From Muricea muricata (lineage: Eukaryota; Cnidaria; Anthozoa; Malacalcyonacea; Plexauridae), in NCBI GenBank assembly GCA_963855995.1, contig OY979716.1:51386846-51450845 (forward strand): a stretch of 64,000 nucleotides of DNA. Reading direction: 5' to 3'. Shown here in pieces: positions 1-12,071 of the stretch. Position 1 is the stretch's first letter. Each line of letters opens with the position of its first letter. Both the position numbers and the translations under genes were made by a program. A model generated the notes under the pieces. That model was not told the origin of the DNA, ran no database searches, and saw only the letters and a program-made list of their open reading frames with translations.

Positions 1-110
1 TTACTCAACCTCATTTATTTTTTTTTATTTTGAAAGTTTAGTGCCAAACAGTGTACTAGGTGCAATGCAGTTTATGATAGTTAAAAGTATTTTCTTAAAT
101 ATGATATCCA

Positions 111-366
111 ATCATAGATATTAGGAAGGGGAATGGATTGGCAACGCTATTCACTACTATACATGATCTTCAGTTCAGTTATTTTGAATAAACCGGAAAC
201 AAACATTGCACAACTTGCTATGGTAATTATGCTCATGAACGAAATTGAGTTCATGAGCATAATTACCATACAAGTTGGGCAATGTTTGCTTCCGGTGTGC
301 TCATCTGAAGATAAAATATGATAAAAAAAGAGTTGCCAATCCATCCGTTTTTCTAATATCTATGAT
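111..366. repeat. Foldback (palindromic) MITE-like repeat
   Basis: The two halves are near-perfect reverse complements, centred near position 240. The outer ends read ATCATAGATATTAG and its complement, and the centre is a long self-complementary stretch around GTTCATGAGCATAATTACCAT. Because of this symmetry both strands give a similar short ORF beginning MDWQ, which I do not regard as coding. The size (256 bp) and lack of a gene fit a foldback MITE. No clear target duplication is visible at the edges. Confidence 0.8.
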
Positions 367-2905
367 GCAATATCATGATAGCTATTATGAAAATGAGGTG
401 CTATATGCATCAGACAAAATAATGAGAGGGAACGTGTTGTTTTTTTCCCTTTTTTAAGGAAATTGAAAGTGAACATTAACAACAAGTTAAGTTTAATAAT
501 GACGAGCTCCGTAAAAGTTCTAAAATATTTAATTGTACCAACCCGTACCAGCAAAGTGCGAATGATGCTGCATTTGAATTATGCAAAGTTGATCCTTCCC
601 TAATTCTAAAAAAAGGTAAACTGTTTGAAGAAGCTAGAAAGAAAGTCGATTCTGCTGGGTATGACTTTGTAAAGAAGGTTTCTAGATCTATTGTCTACGG
701 ATCTGCAAGTAAACCATCAAAACCAAAACGAAAGTACATTGGTTCAGAAATTCGTGCAACTAGAATTAAAGAGTTAAAGGAACAAATCTCTTCTCTTGGA
801 GAAACCGTTGAGTTATTAACAAAACAGAAACAGCAGTTCAGCAATGCAGAAAAGTTCTTACAGGCTGCAGAAATGAGTTCCAGCATACTAGAAAAGGGTA
901 AAGAGGAGTGGAAACTGGAAAAAGAACTAAAAGCCTTGAGCAAAGCTGATGCTAAGTCCAAATCGTCTGCAAAGAAAAAGCGTAAACGACAAGAAGCAGA
1001 AGAAAAGCGGCAATCTTCGAAGTTCTTAAATTCTAGCCAAGGTGCTTGTAGCATTGATCTAACTGAATCACTTCCGAGCACTGATGTACAAAGCAGCGAC
1101 TCAAATGACGGCAGAGAAGAACAACAGATGCCATAACAAAGCTGGAAAGATTCAAATGACGACAGAGAAAAACCACCATGGAGATTAAGGAGAGAAGATG
1201 GCACTGTTGGTATGAAAACCTTTGACGATGGCGCACAATCAACAAACATCACTGGAGAGGAGATGGATTTTGTGAATTTGTCCCCAAAGTGAACTTGACA
1301 TCTTTGGGGAATACTGTAAATACATACACTTTAGTTCAAAACTGTGTGTCAAAATTCAAGAAATACACAAACAAAAACCTTACAGATGGATGCAAGTTAG
1401 ATTCTGATACATTTGTAACTCACATGACACTTAATGAATACTCTCTGTTGCTGTTAAAATTAATTGTGAAAGCTTACCCAATGTTAAAAGTTGTTCAAAG
1501 TGTAAACCTGTTTTGTAGGCTATAGCTGAAATATGTGAGAAGGGAATTGTGCCACTATCAACACTGTACAGACAATGCTTTGGTTCTGTGTACAAATCAG
1601 ATAAAGCAATCCGTCGTATAATTCAGTTTCCTGTTGTTATATTTTGTTGCTTTGGTCAATTGTTTGTGACAGAATATGTTCATGGACTAAACTTTGCAAA
1701 GCTTGCAAGCTCTGTTGCTAAGTATCTGCCGCAAAGTAAAATATCTGCTGGAATTAATAAAGAAAATGTAAAGTTGCTGTGTAAAATGGCAAGTTCCGAG
1801 AAGGATAAGCATCTTATTCGTGTTGCCTCATGCCAAGGGATGTCAGGAAACGAAGCAAAACGTCTTGGTGTTTCTAATTTAAATAAAGAAAAGATGAAGG
1901 TTTATGAAGCAATGCAAGACTATCTAGATATTAAACAGGCAGTGAATAAGATTGCACAGGCAAAAGTATTGAGTATGGAAATGGAATCAAGTGGAGAATC
2001 CATGGATGAAGAAAGCAGCGGGGAGCCCTGTATCTGGATAAGTGATGATGAAGAAGATTTTGCAGAACTAGACATGCTGGAGGGACAAAAAAAGCCTGCA
2101 AATTTGAAATCACCTGGTTTACCTAGCAAAAATGATTTAATAATTTTGCTAAAAGATCACAAAATGAACTGGCTTTCATTTGTAGAACATTTGAAATTAA
2201 CTGTCGATAATCTATCTGACGAATCTTTGGATCAATTACTCAAGACTCTCAGTTGCGCTATTCCTTATAGTAACCTAACAGATATAGAGAAAAGTAAAGC
2301 TGCCCAGTCGTACCAAGCATATCTTATCATAAAAGAGACACCATATGCAGAAAACTCATCCGTATTAAGTGAGTCTGAAAGTGACAACCCCGAAGACTGG
2401 GTCAAATTAAAATCAACAACCATTCAATCGCCCGATCTAAAGGCAAAGATTCAAAAGCAAACTCAAATTTTGAAAAAGTACAAGAAGAGACTTGTTGCCA
2501 AGGAAGTTGCTCACCATTGTCTGCTCAAAAGGAAAGTACCAAGTGGAGTGTCTAGAACGCTTTTAAAATTTCCGAATATTGGCAGAGATATAGAGACTTT
2601 TGCTCGTGATAATACGGTCGGTGCGGATTCTTGAAGGAGGACTGGGGTGCTGACATTCAGCGGTAACGTGAACCGAGGACCAAAAGTGACCTATATGCGC
2701 ATCAAGGAGCACCTTGAAAAGAAATATGGGGTCCATTTTGGATATGGAACTATTGTTCAACTGTGTTGCATGAAAAATAAAAGAAGACTTTCTGCTAAAC
2801 ATTATTTTGGCGTGGCAAAAATTGTATCGAGGCAGGCAAGAAAAGGTTTTACCATTAAGTTGAATGTTGATGCACATTGGAGTTGCTCATTATATAAGAC
2901 GTTAG

Positions 2906-4845
2906 CATAGAATAAGAATACATAAAAGGGCCACTCGCGTATACAACGCGTAACCAATTTTCAGTGCGCACGCGTGGGATCTCTCAAGCTGCGCAGCCAG
3001 TAAAAGCCAGTCAGTGTAATAGGGATTTATATTACAAAATGTACTTTTTTATCACAAAATCAACTATTTTTCGGAAATGAAAGATTGGAATATCAAAATA
3101 CTACAACTATCTGCGGAGTCAAAGTAAGCCTAAATTATTATTGTGGCAAGCATGGAAAGCAACGAATATTTAGGGAGAAATTTGATATTTTGTGTGAAGT
3201 ATCTGAATGAAATGCTAATAGGCAAAAGGCGACGCGTATACTATGTTGTTTATTTCGATTTTCGAAGTTTATTTCAAATCTTATCAGGAAAATAATATCA
3301 AATGTAATTAAAATATCACGATTATGAATTAAATAATCTTAAAGAACGCTCCTGAAGTATCTGATGCAGACGTCTGACCAGCAGAATTTGAACTTGTGAT
3401 CAACAAACCAGTCTACATGTCAATGGATACCTAATTCTCACACATGGTCAAACGTTTTGAACGGTCCTTAACTCATACAATACATATAAGCCTTTGCATC
3501 ATCTTTAAAGTTTCTTCCGAAGAATTCCGATGTCCTCAACCCGGGAGTGCGGATATTAAATGCAATAGCATAATTTTTGTGTCAGTAACATCAAAAGGGT
3601 AGTGTATTTAAAATTATTTTCCATTTACCTTGTAAAATAAACATATGAGACCATTTGATCAATTACAAAATGGTGTATGACTGATAAAGAAATACATTAT
3701 GTAATTTTGGGATGGATACAATAGGAGTTAATGTTGATCATTGTGTGGGGTCTGACCATGCATCCAGCATACATAAACGGTGGTGATCAGTTGGTGCAAA
3801 ACTTTGTTGGGCAAGAAGGGGCAACATTTTTCCAGTGTCTCAATATTTTTCCAGGGTAACAATTACTTAAACACCTGAAAAATATAACAAGAACTTGTAT
3901 TTTTGGGCTGACTCTTGTTTGGAAGAAATGCCACATGTCTGATGACTATACTATAAGATTGTCTGGTACTGCACAGGTCTACACTACACTACAAAACCTT
4001 AAACTCAAAACAGCAAGGTACGTGGAAGCAGCACATTTTGCTCTGCTATAAACTGTTCAAACAGCTAACAAAGTCATCCAGAGCTGAGTTCTTTCCGTTT
4101 TCCATCAGACAGGGACAGGTAGATCAACAAGTCCAATTTATTGAGATGTCAGCTATTTACAAAACTTTACAATTTCTAATTACTTAGGTTAAAAGAGTGG
4201 GTGGTGCTATTTTACTCTTTGAAGTTTGCCAATTGCAATTTTTCCTCCTAGAAAAGACAAATAGTATATAAAAGTTGCACATCTGTAATTAGATAATTTA
4301 AAAATGTTTAGTTCCTTTATATCTTTGCTTAAACCAGTTGGACATAATGATTGAACTCCAGTTCATTTGAAGTGCAAATATGTTTTCATGAATCATGTAT
4401 AAAATACAAAAGCATTTATAGAACTTGACAGACACGATGGCACATTTGTTCCTGTTACTACAATATTAAGTCTTTGAAGACATGGAATTTTTGCAATAAA
4501 TAAACTACTAGTATCATACAAAGTAAACAACACGTATTAATACGCTTAAATTTCGCATTTAGCACTTCTTTAATATCTTTTAATCAACAGAAATGTATTC
4601 ACTAACCTTCTGTTTTCAACCAGCGGCCGTAGTTTGAGGTTCGACTCGTCTGTTCACGGAAAACCCCCCGATTTATTCAGCCAAATAACCATTCTGTAAT
4701 ACGAATCTCTAACAAATTGACCGGCTTTTACTGGCTGCGAGTTATTAGAGCAGTCAATTTCCAGTCTGCGTGAAATGACATGCGCGGCTTCAAAAACTTC
4801 AAAGACTCTGACGCGAGTGGCCCTTCTATGTATTCTTATTCTATG
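2906..4845. mobile_element. 1.94-kb non-autonomous TIR DNA transposon
   Basis: The left end starts CATAGAATAAGAATACATA and the right end is its reverse complement (TATGTATTCTTATTCTATG). Complementarity continues through AAGGGCCACTCGCG, giving about 34 bp of TIR with one mismatch. A 7-bp direct repeat ACGTTAG flanks it at 2899-2905 and 4846-4852. If the preceding or shared G is counted the target duplication could be 8 bp, as in P or hAT elements. A second, weaker complementary block (TTTTACTGGCTGCG) lies inside each end. No ORF of useful length lies inside. Removing the element and one TSD copy restores continuous homology of the surrounding gene, which confirms the boundaries. Confidence 0.88.
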
Positions 4846-6174
4846 ACGTTAGATTATTTACAGCTAAAAGATGGCCATGACAAAGTGGTGTTAAATAGAG
4901 GAAGCAGTTTAAGATCTTGTCAGAGTCTGAAAAGCCCGAATTAACTACCCGTACCGATTTTTTGAACAAATACACCGCGACACTTCAAACCACATCATAC
5001 ATGTTCTTAAGGACTGATACCACTCCAGAGACTTGTGTGGGCATAGTAAAAGCTCACAATGTTCACAAGAAAAATCCAGCTCAACATGCTGCTGACTTAG
5101 AGATGTTAGAGACCTTTGATGAAGCAAGAAATGGTCTTTCTGGCTGTATTGATTGCATCAGAGTCGATGGAGCAACAGACAAGGGTCCATCGCATTATGA
5201 GGTTCAATTTATGTAGACAGAGCGCCATATAAATCGTGGAAAGATTTGCACGATAGTATCTTCTAGATTTGCTGGGGGGAGTTACCTTAACAAGGTAGAG
5301 TTACAGAATGGATGTTTAACATTGGGACACTCAAACCTGTTTATACTATCCACGATTTATTGATCTAATTTTGTAAACAGAGATATAGATAAAGATACCC
5401 TTGCTAAGAACTTGGATGCAGCCCTCGGTGTATATATGAATGCAGTTAATGGTGCTCCATGTGGTGGAAAGCCTATCCATTTAACGAGAGCACAAATGAA
5501 TATAGCGTTCAACTCCAAGAAAGGCGCAGTCGCTTAATAGCATTCTTAAGAGGTTCACAAAAAAAGAAAAGAGAACTGAAGGAAGCTTATCCAGAAGACT
5601 ATGACTATTTCCAAAAAGTATGGCAAGTCAAGAATAACCATATGGTTGAAAATTTACCTTCAAATTATGTTTTCTTGTTGTTGCCGTGCTATAAGGCCAA
5701 TTGTTTTTACCCAGTTTGCACTGAAGAAAAACCCAGTAGTCAACCAACATGTTTCAAGGTGGCCCCACTCTGTCTTTTGTACCGCTTCCAATTCCCGATC
5801 CAGAAAGAGGACCTGGAGCTGCATGTAAGAGTTGCAAACATAAATGCAATGGACACTACTAGGTACCTGAACGTCAGTATGAACCCTTCATGAAGCACGG
5901 ATTGCTATCTTCTGTTCAACCACCAAGTAAAATACTTAAAAAATTTGTTAAAACTCATGCAAATTGGTCTGAAAAAGATTTAGAAGAACTTGCTAAGAAA
6001 TGTTTATTAGATATTTTTGATGTGAAAATGTGGCTCCAGAATTTAAACAATGGAAAAAAATAAAAAGTAAGTTATTTCATTGTATTTTTCAATCATTCTA
6101 TTAATTTCATGGCTTATTGCGCAGCATGTCATCTTTTGGGTTCTGCTTTTGACAATAGCAAAACGGAAGGATGT

Positions 6175-6455
6175 TGAGAAAAACAAGAATAATGAGGATG
6201 ACAAGAATGATGAGAAGGAAGTTTACTGCATTTGCATGCAACCTTGGGGCAACAGGTTTGTAACAACACATGTTAGTAAAAGGCTAGTAAACAATTTAGA
6301 AATTTTCAATTTTGTTTCATTTGTTTCATTTTTAAAGATATAGGTTTATGATTCAATGTGATAGTTGTCTGGTATGGTACCATGGTAGTTGCGTTGGCAT
6401 GCAGGAGGATGAAGCAGATATGATTGACGAGTACATTTGTGATTTATGTGATTAA
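6175..6455 (+). CDS. PHD finger exon pair (C-terminal end of the decayed family gene)
   Basis: The first part reads EVYCICMQPW and ends in AAC AG before a donor GTTTGT at about 6257. The second exon starts after an acceptor at about 6344 and gives FMIQCDSCLVWYHGSCVG, then an acidic stretch and ICDLCD with a stop at 6453-6455. The ligands fit a C4HC3 PHD finger (CxC, CDSC, WYHGSC, CDLC), a fold that usually reads histone H3 tails. This is the best preserved part of the gene: no stop or shift is visible in the finger, although upstream exons are broken. Chromatin reading by a mobile-element protein is plausible but not shown. Confidence 0.8.
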
Positions 6456-6691
6456 TACCATTATAGGCACTGTAAAATCCATTTTCATGTCGCATGCTGC
6501 AAGCAGTCTACAAATGTAATTTTATTGTTGAGTTGATCTAAATTGCTGTTCATGAGCATGCATGGATGTTGACATACTGTATGTTGTCATACTCACATAG
6601 CTAATCGTGGTAATTGAGCTATTTCCAAAATAACTAATCAATTCATCTGCTATTTAATTTCAAATTTTTTTTATCATGTTGAACAATCAGC

Positions 6692-7029
6692 CTTTCTCAC
6701 GCCATAAGACCAGGCCTTAACTCCACCATTTTTGGGTGGCAAAACTACTAATTTAGGTAATTTTTGTTAGGAGTAGGGGTGATTTTTGATATTAAAAATC
6801 TGGAATGAATTTTGTTATTTCTTGTTGTAAAAACTCACCAAAAATATGCAATTTTTCATTGGATATTTTCTGCTGCTGATATTTCACACCGTATCAGAAT
6901 TAACCATAATTTTGCAATTAAACAAAGTTCTTCTGATTTTTGTTGTTGATAAAATGAAAATTGTCAAAATCAATAATTTGCCACCCATGAATAGTGGAAA
7001 TTAAGGCCTTGCTCTATTGCGTGAGAAAA
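6692..7029. mobile_element. MITE with about 50-bp TIRs
   Basis: The left end (TTTCTCACGCCATAAGACCAGGCCTTAA and onward to GGGTGGCAAA) is the reverse complement, with a few mismatches, of the right end (TTTGCCACCCATG to GCGTGAGAAAAG). The 340-bp interior is AT-rich and has no gene. It lies just 3' of the PHD gene. Confidence 0.8.
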
Positions 7030-8325
7030 GTCTAATTGGTCACTTCCATCAATGGTCACTTCCTTGTATTTCACTAACATTTTTGTTCGGAAATCCAATC
7101 GCATTTCAAAACAGGGAGTTTACCGAAACTAATGAGTACATCAAGATATCAGACATGGAACAAATTCAGTTTGTTGCAATAAAAATAGTCAATGAATTAA
7201 TGAATTACTTTAGCAATGGTATTTTGGTATACAGTAGATCATTTGAGGTTTAAATTTAGGTACAACCATAAAGTAGTATAGTATATAGTATTAATATTAG
7301 TAGGCCTGTTAAGATTCAAATTTTTGGCAAATCCTTCAAATCATGACAACAAGCCCCCACTTGGCACAATGATAGACTATGATGTCAAGAACATGAAATG
7401 GAAGGGTTGCCCAAAATCTGGATAGGGAAAAGTACTTTTTTGGATGTCAAAATGGCCGACATTAGCGATTTTTGGCATACGACATATCTCTTAGTTGACG
7501 ATCTTAAAGCAAAATACAGCCTCATGCGAGTCGGCAATAAATTAGTTATTTAGTTTTTACATTGTACGTTCTAAATAGCAAAAAAAATCACAAGAATTCA
7601 TCAAAATAACATGTATACATCATATATGTGCAGCAGTTCGACACTTGATAACTTCGAACAACAAGAAGATTTCACTCTGATATGTAAAATTCATCATCCA
7701 ATTCAAACAAAATATATTATTTAACTCATCTTCTGATTGTTAAAACACAATTTCTCGGTCTTTTCAGCGTTTATATGGTATTTCTAGTGCTGTGTAAATG
7801 TTTTAAACGGACACCAATGTTGAAAGATGCAAGCGACATTTTGAATATTAGTTATATTGAAGTTGCGTTTACTACCATTAGTCCTTAATTGCTCCCAATA
7901 TCCCTCTATGGCAAAAATTTAGAATTTTTTCTCCAGATTTTTCCAGTTGTTTATAGCATAAAAAAAAGCTCAAATTCTCGTATGATGTAAAGTTTCAAAA
8001 ATAATGTGTAAATAATATCTAAATTTTCATTTTATTTGAAGTTATATTATTGTTATAGCTTATATCGTTGATGCATTATTGCATTTTGAGCCATTTTGTA
8101 AAAAGATAAAAATTGTAAATAATTGATATAACTGGACAAGTTAATGAGTTTTGAAAGTTTTAAAAAGTTTAATGTAAATGTGTGATAAACAACTTTCATG
8201 GATTTACTACTTTTTTGTAATTAGTTTTAATATTTTTTGCATAAATTACGTTACTACTACAGTTTAGACTTGGGTAGCACTTTAATACCGTTTCCAATTC
8301 CTTTTTTATTGCAGTCGATAGATAA

Positions 8326-10549
8326 ATGGATTGGAGTTTATGTGCTCTCTGTCAGCGTGATGGGCAGAATCTCATTGTACCATCAGCGAATTTAAATCCC
8401 GGTGTATGTGGATATTCCCGATTAGCAAAGAACATAGATGCTTTTACTAACGAGGGTCTATCACTACCTAGCAAGATCACCCTTGCTTTAAGAGATCTAA
8501 AAGGTGAGACAAATGTTGCAGATAACCTGAAAGAAAATAAAGCTCAGTGGCATAAGGGATGCCAAGCAGAGTTGGCACCTTCGAAGCTTAAGCGTGCTTT
8601 AGAATCCGCTGCCAATAAAAAGCGTAAAATTGGAGAACTACCTGTCAATGCATCATCTAAAAGAACACGTTCGAGCCTAGATGCAGACACATTTACAGTC
8701 TTGTCTGTGCTTATTTTGCAATGAACCCGGTGTATTCACAACAGAATATAAAAAGTTGAAACACCCTCCTGCTTGGCAGAAACAAATGTGTAAAGTTGGT
8801 ACTGATAACTGCGATGACTTTGTTGGAAAGGCTGCCACTGAGATGGGAGATTCGTTGCTACTAGCTAAGCTATCTGAGGGTAGTTTATTTGCAAGAGATG
8901 CTTGCCACCACCATCAATGTTTGACATAATTTAGAAACAGATATCGGACATTTCTGGCATCCGAAAATCCCGATACTGCTAGGTTGAAAGACATTGAAAG
9001 CTCCGTACTAGCTCAAACAATGATGTATATTGAAGAAAGTCTTACAAAAAGTACAGACACTGACGTAGTGACATCAATCAAATTGTCTGATATAAGGAAG
9101 TTTTATGACCACAGTTTAGCAAGAATGACTGGCAAGGAAAGTAATGTGAACGTTACACGGCTTAAAGATAAGATTCTTGAATTAGAAAGCGACCTGCAAG
9201 CTGTTTCTGATAAGAAAGAAATCTATATCTCCTACAAAGATGATTTGGCAGCTGCCTTGAAATATGCGAGTCGATCTGAAGTTAATGATGTAATGAGTCT
9301 TTGTCGGATTGTCAGAAAAATCAAAGCTGAACTAGCTGATAGGAAACAAATATTTAATGGGCATTTCGAAGAAAATTGCCAAGAACAGTCAGTGTCTCCC
9401 ACATTTTTGTCTTTAATGAATATGCTGACTGGGTTTGAAATCACAGACGATGTAGAATCGTCCAAATTGTCTCCTGCCTTAGCGCTGGCACAGCTGCTCG
9501 CCTTTAACTCGGCTAAAAACAGGAAATCAACTGGAGCCTTTCGTCATAATGCGGATCAAGAAACACCAGTAGCTATATATATAGCATTTCTAATTCATTC
9601 GATGACTAGAAGCGAGGACTTGGTTAACAGACTTCACTCTCTTGGGTTATGCATCTCCTATGACCGCCTTTCAACTTTATTGACATATCTAGGGAACAGT
9701 GTTATCGATCAGTGCAACAAAGATGGACTGGTATGTCCTAGCTGGTTGAGATGCACTCTATTTACCACACAAGCTGTTGCCAATATCGACCACAATCCAA
9801 GCTCTAGAACCGCGAAAGACTCGTGGCATGGCACTGCCATATCTACCTCTCAGCATCTCAAAGACAAAGATGATGGAACTGTTCGGCAGCCTCTTGATTT
9901 GCAGAAAGACAAACTTCAGTCAAAGTTATTAACGTAGCTTCCCACAGAGTACACTTCCATTTCACCATATGTCCTGAAGAATAAAAACATAGTCACGCCC
10001 ACTAAAGCTGGAACAAGTCAGGAAGTGAGTACTGAATTATCCTTGGTTACATACAGACGTTACGAGTTTGCTGTCACCAGTGGTAACAATGACATTCAAA
10101 AAATCAATGTTATAGGTTGTAACATACCAGTCTGTACGATACCAATGAATAACTAAGCTTTGTTTAAATTTACTTTCACTTCAGTGGACGCTCCAAAGTG
10201 ATGCTTTAGACTCGACTTTGGCCGATAAGCCATGGATGGAAAGTGTTCTTCAGTCAGTATTGAATTATAATGAATACTCAATGACAGATGAACGAAAACT
10301 GACATGGTAAGTTATAACGTTACTCATCAATAGTACTACAACAATACAATCAATTATACATGATAAGTTTAGTTTTACCAACACCTTGTTATTTTGTAGG
10401 TCTGCATACCACTCGGCTATGATGGAAAACACACTTCCTGCCAAAACCATCACCGTGCTACTTCCATTGTTTCGTGAACACGCCAACACCCCAGCAATGA
10501 TTCATCATGCCATGTTGCTCATTAAGAAACAAAGAGCGTTTGAACCCTG
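8326..10549 (+). pseudogene. Uncharacterised multi-exon family gene (WSAYHS / NIDHNPSS family), 5' part
   Basis: The protein starts MDWSLCALCQRDGQ and holds a second Cys/His cluster (CLFCNEPG, about 8705-8730). The middle carries a helical region, and near 9790 the motif NIDHNPSSRTAKDSWHGT that marks a family repeated many times in cnidarian and mollusc genomes. Exons: 8326-10024, 10185-10306 and 10400-10549, with GT/AG borders and matching phases. The last begins WSAYHSAMMENTLPA. Lesions: a 1-nt frameshift near 8690, an in-frame TAA at 8927-8929 and an in-frame TAG near 9934-9936. The family normally continues past FEPW with a conserved core, which is absent here, so the gene is also 3' truncated. 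Function of the family is unknown to me; placement between inverted repeats suggests an element-borne gene. Confidence 0.7.
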
Positions 10550-10885
10550 GTAAGCAAACTAATGATCTTTTTAATGTGATCGACACTCTTTGGTATTGGA
10601 ACAATCATAGAACAATCACAGACTGCGCCTCGCGTTTTATATCGCATAAAACACTCCTACTCGTGTTTTAAATAGTACTAAACAGATCAATCTCAATCAG
10701 TTTTCGTTTTTAATGTTCTGGAGCGAGGGGCCTGGGTACGAGTTTGAAACTAGGTTCGTTTATCGGCCTCTGTTAGTTCAAATTCCTGTGTTTTAAGATT
10801 ACATAAAATTCTAAGTATATATATGTAATGTGTAAAAGTGGTTACAGTAGTAATTAGGTTGATGACGTCATATAACAAACGTCAT
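10550..10885. other. No gene seen
   Basis: The stretch after the last recognised exon has a donor-like GTAAGC at its start but no continuing exon of the family that I can find. It is AT-rich non-coding sequence up to the right inverted repeat. Confidence 0.5.
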
Positions 10886-11520
10886 TCGTTCGGCCATCTT
10901 GGATTCCGCCATCTTGAATTTTTGACGTCCGAAGAAAGTACTTTTCCCTACCCAGATTTTGGGCAACCCTTCCATTTCATATTCTTGACATCATAATCTA
11001 TCATTGTGCCAAGTGCGGGCTTGTTGTCACGATTTGAAGGATTGTTTTGCTTAACAGGCCTACTATATTTATATAGTCTTATCAAGTGTCCTTGTTGTAA
11101 ACAATATCTGTTTAAGCACTTGTGTGCAATTGAGTTTTGATTCTGTGTGGAATTGGCGAGGGGGGGGGGGAATTGCATGACATTGATCACATATTTTGCC
11201 CCGGAAAGAGGGGGAATGAATCAACTTTTTAGCATGCTGGGGGAAAGTCCCCTCCCAGGGATAGCCGATGATATGTGCATTACTGTAATTTGGCTACTGT
11301 ACCTTCTATTATTCCAATTTTAGTGGATGAAAAGAATATTTTAGGTATGTACAATATGTATGAAATGTGGTTGAATGTCATGCAAGTGCCACCATGTGTG
11401 CAATTTGTGATTAACTGAATAATTGCGGATGCAAAAATCATTGAGACTAACAACGAGTGATACATTTGGTTATCAGAATAAGTAATCTACGTCTGGGGCA
11501 TGCTCCTGGGAACATTAGAT

Positions 11521-11659
11521 GGCTTTAGCAAAGACGACGCTACGTCAAAGACGACGTGAAAATTGCGTGATATGCCCATCTATGAATGTACCCACGTTAT
11601 TTTTACGCCATTTTTACATCGTTCGTGATGTCCTGACATCGCGTTGTCTTTGCTAAAAC
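11521..11659. mobile_element. 139-bp MITE
   Basis: The left end GGCTTTAGCAAAGACGACGC matches the reverse complement of the right end (GCGTTGTCTTTGCTAAAAC) over about 19 bp, with ACGTCA-type complementarity continuing inward. There is no coding content. Confidence 0.75.
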
Positions 11660-11794
11660 TCTCTATTTAAAAATCTAGAGTGTTGATACTCGCATAGGTA
11701 ATCATCACCCCCCCCCCCTTTTCCCTTGTCTATTTTCACTGAATGTACATATGTAATGATTGCTTTATAACATCACCATGTTATCTTCACATGT

Positions 11795-11890
11795 AGCCGC
11801 TGTCTGTTGGGAGTGTGGGGAAAGGGGACACATACTAGCCAAGTGCCCCAAATTTGGGCAACGCTCCAAGGAGCAAAGAATTATCAACTT
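11795..11890 (+). pseudogene. Orphan CCHC zinc knuckle exon
   Basis: One reading frame gives CWECGERGHILAKC at 11805-11846. This is an exact CX2CX4HX4C knuckle as found in retroelement Gag proteins and some nucleic-acid-binding host proteins. An AG (catgtag) immediately precedes it, as an acceptor would. No Gag, protease or polymerase homology continues on either side, so it is either an isolated exon or a fragment. Confidence 0.5.
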
Positions 11891-11891
11891 T

Positions 11892-11992
11892 GATAAGTGT
11901 AGATTTGATAAGTTAACCATATAACTTATTGAACTGTAAAGTCTTAATTAAAATTTTTTAAAGTAAAATGATTATCTTATCAAATCTACACT
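11892..11992. repeat. Short inverted repeat
   Basis: GTGTAGATTTGATAAG near 11897 is the exact reverse complement of CTTATCAAATCTACAC near 11977. The roughly 60-bp loop is AT-rich. It is probably a tiny foldback element. Confidence 0.7.
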
Positions 11993-12071
11993 GCTACAGT
12001 CAGTTAAATTATTAATGCATGTAATTATGTAAATATTTGTTCTTTTAAAGTAAATATGTATGTTGCTAAAT

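Larger units (their letters stand above)
480..6455 (+). pseudogene. Multi-exon transposon-family gene with C-terminal PHD finger, decayed and interrupted
   Basis: This is a long uncharacterised family that I recognise from multi-copy genes in cnidarians, sponges and molluscs. Segments in order: a Lys/Glu-rich coiled coil (about 480-1291), an acidic middle region with repeated Glu/Ser (1519-2634), a conserved core (2635-2905, resuming at 4853-5770), a Cys-rich stretch ending CKSCKHKCNGHY (about 5830-5875) and a PHD finger (6175-6455). The core holds motifs such as RVDGATDKGPSH (about 5161-5196) and SSRFAGGSYLNKVELQNGC (about 5260-5316). The copy is dead. A TGA stands at 2632-2634 where the family reading gives Trp, a TAG at 5214-5216 likewise, a TGA in the STIY/SN region near 5360, and frameshifts lie near 5490 and 5770. 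A 1.94-kb TIR element splits it at 2906. The DG and EVQF motifs suggest a DDE-type recombinase, but this is inference. Confidence 0.7.
7296..11066. mobile_element. 3.8-kb inverted-repeat-bounded element carrying an uncharacterised gene
   Basis: The block at about 7296-7475 (TAGTAGGCCTGTTAAG, then CTTGGCACAATGATAGA and GGAAGGGTTGCCCAAAATCTGG) recurs in reverse complement at about 10890-11066. This gives inverted repeats of roughly 170 bp with scattered mismatches and small gaps. The only gene inside is the one at 8326-10549. Inverted terminal blocks around a single gene suggest a DNA transposon, although I cannot see a clean target duplication. The 7500-8320 interval between left repeat and gene is AT-rich and holds nothing else I can support. 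Confidence 0.65.

Noticed and set aside
133..344. Overlapping plus and minus ORFs starting MDWQ
   Set aside because: They mirror each other because the DNA is a palindrome; no coding signal beyond that.
11158..11170. Run of G as a regulatory quadruplex
   Set aside because: A single homopolymer run without the spaced G-tracts needed for a quadruplex call.
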